Source: VRUE01 sp963704545 (GTDB lineage Bacteria > Actinomycetota > Thermoleophilia > Solirubrobacterales > 70-9). Taken from it: 64,000 bases of DNA. Under the pieces are notes generated by a model. The model made no database searches. It was given only the letters and a program-made list of their open reading frames with translations, and was not told the origin of the DNA. The first letter of the stretch is position 1, and every line of letters starts with the position of its first letter. Location of the stretch: positions 620,001-684,000 of the forward strand of contig OY969915.1 in assembly GCA_963704545.1 (NCBI GenBank), given 5' to 3'. Made by a program: the position numbers and the translations under genes. Shown one piece after another: positions 57,531 to 64,000 of this stretch.

Positions 57531-59807
57531 ATGCGGCTGATCGTCACCGAGAAGAACAACAGCGCCGAGAAGATCGCGACCTTCCTCAGCAAGGGGAGCG
57601 CGACCAGCGACAAAACCTTCAAAGTCCCGTTCTACACCTGGAGCGACGACGACGGCGACCACAGGACGATCGGGCTGAAGGGGCACGTGCTCGGCCCGGC
57701 CTTCCCCGAGGGCTACTCGAACTGGCAGAAGACCGACCTGCACGACCTGATCGACGCCGAGCTGATCAAGGAGCCGACCGACAAAAACGTCGTCAAGGCG
57801 ATCCGCAAAGTCGCCAAGGAAGCCGACGAGCTGGTGATCGCCACCGACTTCGACCGCGAGGGCGAGCTGATCGGGCTCGAGGCGCTGGAGGAGATGCTCG
57901 ACGCCAACCCGGAGCTGGGCACGCGCGAGGAAACCAAGGCCGGCACGCTGCGGGTCAAGCGCGCCCGCTACTCGGCCCTGACCAGGGAAGAGATCGAGCG
58001 CGCCTTCGGCGAGCTCGACGAACTCTCCTACCCGCTCGCCAACGCCGGCGCCGCCCGCCAGGACATCGACCTGCTCTGGGGCGCGACGCTGACCCGCGCG
58101 GTCTCGCTCAGCACCCGCCGCTTCGGCTCCAACTTCCTCTCGGTCGGCCGCGTGCAGAGCCCGACCCTGGGCCTGATCGTCGAGCGCGAGATGGAGCGCC
58201 GCGCCCACGTCGCCAAACCCTTCTGGGAACTGTTCGCCAAGTTCCAGCACCCCGACGGCAGCTTCGAGGCCCACCACGAGACCGACAAGTTCTGGGAGAA
58301 GGCCGAGGCCGACGCGGCCCTCGCCGGCACCGCCGGCCCGGGCACCGTCAAGGCCGTGACGGCGCGCAAGAACACGCGCAAGCCGCCGACGCCCTACAAC
58401 ACGACCGCCTTCACGACCGATGCCTCCAGCCGCCTCGGCATCACCCCCTCAAACGCGATGCGGGTCGCCGAGGACCTCTACATGGACGGCTTCATCTCCT
58501 ACCCGCGCACCGACAACACCGTCTACCCGGTATCGCTGCCGCTGCGCGAGCTGGTCACCTCGCTGGTGCGGATCAAGGAGTTCTCCGCCGCATCCGGCCT
58601 GCTCGACGGGGAGCTGACGCCGACCCGCGGCAAAAAAGAGACGACGGACCACCCGCCGATCTACCCGACCCAGGCGATCCATCCCGGCGCCCTCGACGGC
58701 CCCAAGCTGCGCGTCTACGAACTGGTCGTGCGCCGCTTCCTCGCCACCTTCAGCCCGCCGATGATCACCGAGTCCACGCGCGCCGACATCGAGGCCGGCT
58801 CGCAGACCTACTTCGTCCGCGGCTCGGTCGTCGTCGACCCCGGCTTCGCCGGCATCTACACCTACGCCCGCTCCTCGGACGAGGAGATCCCGGCGCTGGC
58901 CGAGGGCCAGACCCTCGAGCTCGACGGCGAGCCCTGGATCCTCGACAAGGAGACCCAGCCGCCCTCGCGCATCTCGCAGGCGAAGCTGGTCGAGATGATG
59001 GAGGAGCGCGGCCTCGGCACCAAGGCGACCCGTGCCGACATCATCAAGAAGCTCTTCGACCGCGGCTACGTCTACAGCAACCCGCCGGTCCCCACGGAGA
59101 CGGGGATAGCGATGTACGAGGCGTTCAAGAAATACGTGCCGCGGATGGCGACGCCGGAGATGACCGCGCAGCTCGAGGCCGAGATGGACCAGATCGCCGC
59201 CGGCGAGATGACCAAGGACGGCGTCGTCGGCGACAGCCGCGAGCTCCTGCACAACACCTGGACCGAGATCGACGCGAGCCGCGAAGACCTGGCCAAAGTC
59301 GTCTGGAAGGGGATGGACGAGGACCGCATCCTCGGCCCCTGCAAGGTCTGCGAGGAAGCCGGCCGCAAAAAGGAGGACGGCTCGCCCCACATGCTGCGCG
59401 TCATCCGGGCGAAAAAATCGGGCAAACGCTTCGTCGGCTGCAGTGGCTGGACCCTGGACGACCCGGAGTCCTGCGACCAGACCTTCCCGCTGCCCCAGCG
59501 CGGCGACGTCTTCAAACTCGAGGAACGCTGCTCGGTCTGCGGCGAGACGCCGCGGCTGAAAGTCCAGCCCTTCCGCGGGCGTCCCTGGAACCTCTGCCTC
59601 AACGACGACTGCGAGTCGATGCAGGAGATGAAGAAACGCCGCGCCGAACGCGAAGCGGCGAAAGCGGCCAAGGAAGCGATGGCCGAGAAGCCGCTGCCCG
59701 AGGGCGACGAGGACAAGGCGCCGGCGAAGAAGAAAAAGGCGAAAGTCGCGAGCAAAGCCGACACCGCCACCCGCGGTCGCAAACGCGCCAAGGCCGCGGC
59801 AAAATAG
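57531..59807 (+). CDS. topA: type IA DNA topoisomerase I, archaeal-like N-terminus
   Basis: 758 residues from ATG 57531. Relaxes negative supercoils. TOPRIM metal site ATDFDREGELIG (D106, D108, E110), active-site Tyr324 in GFISYPRTDNTVYP. The first 60 residues (MRLIVTEKNNSAEKIATFLS, VPFYTW, IGLKGHVLGPAFP) look more like archaeal topoisomerase I than the usual bacterial TopA. Two zinc-finger-like segments follow (CKVCEEAGRKK, CSVCGETPRLKVQP) and a Lys/Arg-rich tail (KKKKAKVASKADTATRGRKR). Confidence 0.93.
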   Translation: MRLIVTEKNNSAEKIATFLSKGSATSDKTFKVPFYTWSDDDGDHRTIGLKGHVLGPAFPEGYSNWQKTDLHDLIDAELIKEPTDKNVVKAIRKVAKEADELVIATDFDREGELIGLEALEEMLDANPELGTREETKAGTLRVKRARYSALTREEIERAFGELDELSYPLANAGAARQDIDLLWGATLTRAVSLSTRRFGSNFLSVGRVQSPTLGLIVEREMERRAHVAKPFWELFAKFQHPDGSFEAHHETDKFWEKAEADAALAGTAGPGTVKAVTARKNTRKPPTPYNTTAFTTDASSRLGITPSNAMRVAEDLYMDGFISYPRTDNTVYPVSLPLRELVTSLVRIKEFSAASGLLDGELTPTRGKKETTDHPPIYPTQAIHPGALDGPKLRVYELVVRRFLATFSPPMITESTRADIEAGSQTYFVRGSVVVDPGFAGIYTYARSSDEEIPALAEGQTLELDGEPWILDKETQPPSRISQAKLVEMMEERGLGTKATRADIIKKLFDRGYVYSNPPVPTETGIAMYEAFKKYVPRMATPEMTAQLEAEMDQIAAGEMTKDGVVGDSRELLHNTWTEIDASREDLAKVVWKGMDEDRILGPCKVCEEAGRKKEDGSPHMLRVIRAKKSGKRFVGCSGWTLDDPESCDQTFPLPQRGDVFKLEERCSVCGETPRLKVQPFRGRPWNLCLNDDCESMQEMKKRRAEREAAKAAKEAMAEKPLPEGDEDKAPAKKKKAKVASKADTATRGRKRAKAAAK

Positions 59808-59813
59808 AGAGGC

Positions 59814-59860
59814 TTCCGGTGCGCTTTATCCCCCTATACGGTGGATAAGGACCACCGGAA
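59814..59860. repeat. TTCCGGTGCG-family inverted repeat, copy 3
   Basis: Left arm TTCCGGTGCGCTTTATCCCC (59814-59833) is almost identical to the left arm of copy 2. The right arm ending ACCACCGGAA (to 59860) pairs with several mismatches, so this copy is more degraded. It lies between topA and tmk, both on the plus strand. Confidence 0.78.
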
Positions 59861-59872
59861 CCGGGTCGACAC

Positions 59873-60463
59873 GTGTTTATTTCCTTGGAGGGCATCGATG
59901 GGTCCGGCAAGTCGACGCAGGCGAAGCTGTTGGCCGAGGCGCTGGGCCCCGAGACGCTGCTGATCCGCGAGCCGGGGGGGACCGATGCGGCGGAGCGGAT
60001 CCGCGAGCTGCTCGCCGACCCCTCGCTCGAGCTCGACCCCTTCGCCGAGCTACTGCTCTTCTCGGCGGCGCGCGCCGACCTGGTCAGCCGCGTTATCCGC
60101 CCTGCGCTCGAGGCCGGGAAGACCGTCGTCGCCGATCGCTTCGCCGACTCGAGCGTCGCCTACCAGGGCGGAGCGCGGGAGCTGGGGACCAGCCACGTGC
60201 TCTCGCTCACCGACACGGTGATCGACGGCCTCTGGCCCGACGTGACGGTGCTGCTTCGCCTCGACCCCGAGACCGGCCTCGGCCGCGCCGACGGCGAGGA
60301 TCGCTTGGAGTCCGAGGGCGTGGAGCTTCAGCGCGCCGTGGCAGAGGCCTACGAGGAGATCGCCAAGATCGCCTCCGACCGCGTCGTCGTGGTCGATGCG
60401 CTCGGCAGCGTCGAGGATGTCCACGAGCGCGTAATGGAGGCGGTCAAGTCGCGGAACGAGTGA
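59873..60463 (+). CDS. tmk: thymidylate kinase
   Basis: 196 residues from GTG 59873. P-loop EGIDGSGKSTQ at 6-16, the DRx motif ADRFADSSVAYQGGARELG, and LLRLDPETGLGRADGEDRLE for the LID region. Makes dTDP from dTMP. Followed by holB after a palindrome, a common pairing of tmk and the clamp-loader delta' gene. Confidence 0.95.
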   Translation: MFISLEGIDGSGKSTQAKLLAEALGPETLLIREPGGTDAAERIRELLADPSLELDPFAELLLFSAARADLVSRVIRPALEAGKTVVADRFADSSVAYQGGARELGTSHVLSLTDTVIDGLWPDVTVLLRLDPETGLGRADGEDRLESEGVELQRAVAEAYEEIAKIASDRVVVVDALGSVEDVHERVMEAVKSRNE

Positions 60464-60489
60464 CCGGCGCGATCGGGCCCGCGGGCCCT

Positions 60490-60553
60490 GGCATGGGGGA
60501 GGGGGGCACTGCGGGCGGGCCACGGTCCGTCCTCGACCCCCCTCCCCCATGCC
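60490..60553. repeat. 17-bp inverted repeat between tmk and holB
   Basis: GGCATGGGGGAGGGGGG (60490-60506) and its exact complement (60537-60553). G-rich and C-rich arms flank a 30-base centre. It lies between two same-direction genes, 32 bases before the holB start, and could be a terminator or a palindromic repeat. Confidence 0.83.
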
Positions 60554-60584
60554 ACCCGCGGGAGAGGCGGCTAGGCTCAGTTCC

Positions 60585-61741
60585 GTGACGTCGGTCGCCT
60601 TCGAGGAGAGCACTGAGCATCAGGCGCGTGCGCGAGTCGCGCTCAGTGCAGCGCTTGCGGTTGGGCCAAGTCATGCGTACCTGTTCCGTGGCCCGCGGGG
60701 GGCCGGGAAGGCAGAGGTCGCGCGCTCTTTTGCGGCTGAGCTGTTGGCAGCCGGCGCCACCGACCCCGACGACGCCCGCCGCCGGGCGCTGCTCGACCCC
60801 TCGCCCCACCCGGACCTCGTCTGGCTCCGGCCGCCCGGTGCCCAGCACATGGTCGAGGAGGTCCGCGAGAAGGTGATCCGCGCAGCTTCCTACCGCCCGT
60901 TCGAGGGCGAGAAGCGAGTCTTCGTGATCGAGGCTGCCGAGGCGATGCGCGACGAGAGCCAGAATGCGCTGCTGAAGACGCTGGAGGAGCCCCCCGACTT
61001 CGTCCACCTGATCCTCCTCACCTCAGAGCCCTCGGTCCTGCTGGAGACAATTGCCTCCCGCTGCCAGCCCATCGACTTCGCCCCGCTGCCATCGGAGGCC
61101 ATAGAAGCTCAACTCTCCAGCGATGGCTCCCCCGACGAGCTTGCCGCCGCCGCCCGCCTCTCTGCAGGTGACATAGACCGCGCTCGCTATCTCCTTTCGG
61201 ACTCCGGCCGAGCGCTTAGGGCAAGTGCTCTGAGCCTGGGAAGGGCCGTCGGGGGGGACTCGCCGGACACTCAGCGCGAAAGCGCGTCCGCCGAGTCCCC
61301 CCGACGGCCCCCACCGCTTCGGCCTCACCCTGGACCCAGCTACTCAAATCCGCCGAGGCAGCAGGCGAGGAGGCCGAGGCCGAGACCCGCAAGATCCTGG
61401 AGGACGAAGCCGAAGCAGGTATCAAGCGCAGCGCCAAGGACATCACCGATGAAGCGAAGCGCGCCGGACGCCGCCGCAGAACTGAGACGCTGGACCTGGC
61501 CCTCGAGCTCATTGCGAGCTGGTTCCGCGACGTAGCTGCAACAGCTTCTGGCGCCGCTGATGTTGCCTACAACCAGGATCGGATCGGGGAGCTGCGAGCT
61601 TGCGCCGCCGGCCTAGATCCCGCCCGGCCCCGCCGCGCCGCCGAGCTGGTCCAGGACACCCGCCGCCGCCTCGACCTCAACGTCTCCGAGGAGCTAGCGC
61701 TCGAGGCGCTCTCGTTTCGCCTCGCTGCCGTTTTCGCCTGA
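60585..61741 (+). CDS. holB: DNA polymerase III subunit delta' with an internal palindrome and a one-base frameshift
   Basis: Clamp-loader subunit. Frame 1 runs from GTG 60585 (FRGPRGAGKAEVAR Walker-like loop, MRDESQNALLKTLEEP, ASRCQPIDFAPLP) to about 61260. The family-like C-terminus (SPWTQLLKSAEAAGEEAEAE, then LDLALELIASWFRD) reads in another frame ending at 61741. Between them lies an inverted repeat (61243-61310) whose left arm has seven G and whose right arm has six C at 61297-61302; adding one C joins the frames exactly. Without it the frame runs on to 61535 in Pro/Arg-rich sequence. Either a base is missing in the assembly or the gene is broken or recoded. Confidence 0.85.
61243..61310. 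repeat. palindromic element inside holB
   Basis: GGGCCGTC plus seven G plus ACTCG (61243-61262) is complementary to CGAGT plus six C plus GACGGCCC (61292-61310), with an inner hairpin GCGC-GAAA-GCGC (61274-61285). It is like the intergenic palindromes of the window but lies in coding sequence between the ATPase-lid part and the collar domain of delta', encoding a low-complexity linker. Confidence 0.85.
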
Positions 61742-62125
61742 GCCGGCCTGCGCGCGCGCCTTCTCCAGCGCCCGCTCCTGAGCCAGCCGGGTTATCTGCG
61801 CCGCTTGGCGCGACATGATCACGCTGAAGTTGAGCGCCAGCCCGAGCAGGAACAGCAGCACGATCGAGAAGAGGGCGACGTTGGTGTCGCGCACGCCCAT
61901 CGCGTCGGCGACCAGCTCGAGCAGGCCCGGGAAGGCGGCCCCGGCCAGCATCCCCAGTCCCGCGACGAACCAGACGACGCTGTAGCGCTCCTGCAGTCTG
62001 TCGCGCCGGATCAGCTCGAGGATCAGGATCATGAAGGCGACCGCCAGAACGGCCGCGATGATCCGCGTCTGTGCGGTGAGGTGGACCTGTGGGGCCTGGG
62101 TCGCGGCGACCGTGAGCGCGCTCAT
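61694..62125 (-). CDS. DUF2304 membrane protein
   Basis: 143 residues. Three hydrophobic segments (RIIAAVLAVAFMILILELIR, YSVVWFVAGLGMLAGAAFPG, FSIVLLFLLGLALNFSVIMS) then a charged coiled-coil-like tail (AAQITRLAQERALEKARAQ). DUF2304 proteins commonly sit beside a glycosyltransferase-2 gene as here (overlap ATGA), suggesting a helper for lipid-linked sugar transfer. The 3' end overlaps the convergent holB end by 48 bases. Confidence 0.87.
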   Translation of the reverse strand: MSALTVAATQAPQVHLTAQTRIIAAVLAVAFMILILELIRRDRLQERYSVVWFVAGLGMLAGAAFPGLLELVADAMGVRDTNVALFSIVLLFLLGLALNFSVIMSRQAAQITRLAQERALEKARAQAGSGENGSEAKRERLER

Positions 62126-62853
62126 CGGTTCGCCTCGGCCCCCCGCCGGGGGCGGAACTGCCCGACCATCAGCACGATCAGGCCCTTGAAGATGAAGAAG
62201 GCGGACCGCACCGGCGTCAGGAACGAGGTCCCGCCCGCCCGCTCCAGCATCCGCACCGGCAGCTCCTCCACCCGCAGGCCTTCCCTCACGGCCAGCTGCA
62301 GCGACTCGATCTCGGCGAAGTCGGGCGAGTAGCGCTCGCTGAACAGCGCCATCACCCTCCGGTTCGCAGCCCGCATGCCGCTGGTCGTGTCAGTGAAGCG
62401 CTGGCGCGTCGCCAGGGTCAGGAAGAAGCGGAACACGCCGATGCCGATCCGGCGCGAGATCGTCGGCTTGTAGTCGTCGCTCTCGGCCGGGCCGGGGTCG
62501 CGGTAGCGCGAGCCGATCACCAGGTCGGCACGGTCGCCGCGAACCTCCTCCAGCAGCCGCGCCACCTCGGCCGGTGGGTGCTGGCCGTCGGCATCGAGGT
62601 GGGCGCAGAGCTCATAGCCCTCGCGCAGGGCGTACAGGTAGCCGGTCTGCAGCGCGGCGCCGAGGCCCTGGTTGAAGGGCAGGGAGGCCACGAGGGCCCC
62701 CGCGTCGCGCGCCCGCTCGGCCGTGGCGTCGGCCGAGCCGTCGTCGATCACGAGGATGTCGGCCCCGGGCATCCGGTCGCGCACGTCCGCGATCACCGAG
62801 GCGACCGAGTCCTCCTCGTTCCAGGCAGGGATGAAGACCAGCGTCCGCACCAA
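62122..62853 (-). CDS. family 2 glycosyltransferase (dolichyl-phosphate-mannose-synthase-like)
   Basis: 243 residues. GT-A fold: LVFIPAWNEEDSVASVIADV, ILVIDDGSADATAERARD, LDADGQHPPAEVARLL (DxD-like), VIGSRYRDPG and the C-terminal TTSGMRAANRRVMAL. Matches polyprenyl-phosphate mannosyl/glucosyltransferases. It is first in the operon with the DUF2304 gene. A long perfect palindrome lies between it and the divergent kinase. Confidence 0.92.
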   Translation of the reverse strand: MVRTLVFIPAWNEEDSVASVIADVRDRMPGADILVIDDGSADATAERARDAGALVASLPFNQGLGAALQTGYLYALREGYELCAHLDADGQHPPAEVARLLEEVRGDRADLVIGSRYRDPGPAESDDYKPTISRRIGIGVFRFFLTLATRQRFTDTTSGMRAANRRVMALFSERYSPDFAEIESLQLAVREGLRVEELPVRMLERAGGTSFLTPVRSAFFIFKGLIVLMVGQFRPRRGAEANR

Positions 62854-62901
62854 CCGATTCTCCCATGAAGGCCCGGCGGCCCCAGAGCACGCCCCAAGGG
62901 G

Positions 62902-62945
62902 GTGTCTGAGCTTAGGGGGTCATATGGCCCCCTAAGCTCAGACAC
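62902..62945. repeat. 18-bp perfect palindrome between divergent genes
   Basis: GTGTCTGAGCTTAGGGGG (62902-62919) and its exact complement (62928-62945), eight-base loop TCATATGG. It lies between the glycosyltransferase start (62853) and the kinase start (62982), so it cannot be an ordinary terminator for either gene. It may be a regulatory site or one of the window's palindromic repeats. Confidence 0.88.
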
Positions 62946-62981
62946 GGCCTGCTGAAGCGGCGTTTGTGTTAGTAACTCTTC

Positions 62982-64000
62982 ATGAGAAGGATCGGGATGA
63001 GGCTGTGGCTCGGCGGCGCGTTTGCCGCCGTTTCGCTGATCACCGCCTTCGCCGTCTACCTCTTCGGCGACGACCAGCGTGCTCTGGTCGTCTCGGTCGT
63101 GATAGGCGTCCTCGCCGGCTTCCTGATCGCGGTCGCGATCTCCCACCGTGTCTCACGCTTGGCCCAGGCGGCGGGGGAGATGGCCGCGGGGTCATTCGAC
63201 GTTCCGCTGACGGTCTCCGGGCCCGACGAGATCGGCGACCTCGCTCGCGCCCTGGAGTCGATGCGCGCCTCGCTCAAAGAGAGCTTCGGCGTGCTCACCG
63301 CCGACCGCAACAAGCTCGAGGCGATCTTCGACGGCCTCACCGACGCGGTGATGGTGGTCGACGACGAGGGCCCGGTGCGCTTCTCCAACAGCGCCGCGGT
63401 CGAGCTGCTCGAAGGCGGGCGGCCGCCGGAGGCGATGCTTCCCCAGCTCCGCCGCGCCGCCGAGTTCGGCTTCGCGGCCCACCCGGCGCTGCGGATCGGC
63501 GACCGCGCCTACGCGATGCAGGCGCGCGCCCTGCCCGGCGAGCGAGCGGTCCTCGCCGTCGTCCGCGATCGCACCGAAGAGATGCGGCGCGAGTTCGCCG
63601 AAGCCGACTTCGTCTCCAACGCCGCCCATGAGCTGCGCAACCCGCTGGCCGGGATCTCCGGCGCGATCGAGGTGCTGCAGAGCGGCGCCAAGGACGACCC
63701 CCGCGCCCGCGACCACTTCCTCACCCGCCTCGGCGAGGACGCCGAGCGGATGAACCGCCTCACGCAGTCGCTGCTCACCCTCGCCCGGGTCGAGTCGGTC
63801 GGGGCGGGGGAGACCGAGGTGGTCGACGTGCCGGTCGCGATCCGGGACGTCGTCGCCGCGGTTGAGCCGCCCAAGCACATCGACCTCGTCGTCGAGGCCG
63901 AGCCCGATCTGGCCGCCAAGGGGGACCCGACCCTGTTGCGCCAGGTGATGATCGGCCTGCTCACGAACGCGTTCAAGAACACGCCACCCCCCGGCACCGT
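62982..64000 (+). CDS. sensor histidine kinase (partial, cut by right edge)
   Basis: 339 codons visible from ATG 62982. Two membrane segments (LGGAFAAVSLITAFAVYLF, VVSVVIGVLAGFLIAVAI) close together, so little sensing domain outside; then HAMP (RLAQAAGEMAAGSFDVPL, DEIGDLARALESM), a PAS-like segment (FDGLTDAVMVVDDEGPVRFS), HisKA with His216 (FVSNAAHELRNPLAGISG) and the start of the ATPase domain (LRQVMIGLLTNAFKNTP). This is a PhoR/WalK-like class. No regulator is visible. Confidence 0.92.
   Translation, partial: MRRIGMRLWLGGAFAAVSLITAFAVYLFGDDQRALVVSVVIGVLAGFLIAVAISHRVSRLAQAAGEMAAGSFDVPLTVSGPDEIGDLARALESMRASLKESFGVLTADRNKLEAIFDGLTDAVMVVDDEGPVRFSNSAAVELLEGGRPPEAMLPQLRRAAEFGFAAHPALRIGDRAYAMQARALPGERAVLAVVRDRTEEMRREFAEADFVSNAAHELRNPLAGISGAIEVLQSGAKDDPRARDHFLTRLGEDAERMNRLTQSLLTLARVESVGAGETEVVDVPVAIRDVVAAVEPPKHIDLVVEAEPDLAAKGDPTLLRQVMIGLLTNAFKNTPPPGT

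Overview
The window is chromosomal DNA of a high-GC bacterium. The gene set points to an actinobacterium of the Thermoleophilia/Solirubrobacterales type; this is inferred from gene content, not measured. The content includes myo-inositol-phosphate synthase, an F420/luciferase-like oxidoreductase, an MpaB-type (DUF2236) protein, a B12-dependent ribonucleotide reductase, an archaeal-looking topoisomerase I, and frequent GTG/TTG starts. No rRNA or CRISPR array is present. There are two tRNA genes (Val-TAC, Asp-GTC).

Layout. 1-4.2 kb: 3' end of inositol-phosphate synthase, a glycosyltransferase-like/PHP protein, a UDG-like Fe-S protein, UPF0114 and an LLM oxidoreductase. 4.3-5.6 kb: a small insert (coiled-coil membrane protein plus XRE/nucleotidyltransferase pair) next to the 3' end of an RNA methyltransferase gene, with a degenerate copy of that 3' end at its left. 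5.6-12.4 kb: housekeeping genes (RlmD/RumA-like methyltransferase, phasin-like protein, endonuclease/phosphatase, argF, lgt, prmC, lysS). 12.4-16.8 kb: two SDRs, small membrane proteins and a large protein with a C-terminal Schlafen AlbA_2-like domain. 16.8-25.1 kb: tRNA-Val, a hotdog-like protein, three tandem secreted paralogues, MpaB-like, short FtsH, an MBL hydrolase and a secreted metallopeptidase.

25.1-31.7 kb is a tRNA-Asp-integrated island bounded by a 43-bp direct repeat. It carries a GIY-YIG-like protein, a PHP+SMC-like ATPase (TrlF-like) and a tyrosine integrase that needs two frameshifts. 31.8-37.6 kb is a further accessory stretch: membrane protein, TOPRIM-like protein, XRE regulators, and a HTH/DUF6036-type pair. 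37.6-64 kb is mostly core: cupin/TetR, serS, response regulator, msrB, MFS/HAD, a MacB-type ABC exporter, a CsoR copper-type operon with its operator, P450, nrdJ, siroheme branch enzyme, topA, tmk, holB, a glycosyltransferase pair and a histidine kinase cut by the right edge.

The most unusual theme is a set of about 13 long, near-perfect inverted repeats (up to 25-bp arms). They lie between genes whatever the gene orientation, and one lies inside holB. Two of them (2666-2758 and 42071-42163) share exactly the same 93-nt geometry and a conserved core while their 21-bp outer arms differ almost completely in sequence, so pairing rather than sequence is conserved. Others fall into a TTCCGGTGCG family (three copies) and an AGGTGCAACG family (two copies). 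The holB copy has a G7 arm facing a C6 arm, and that one missing base accounts for the apparent holB frameshift.
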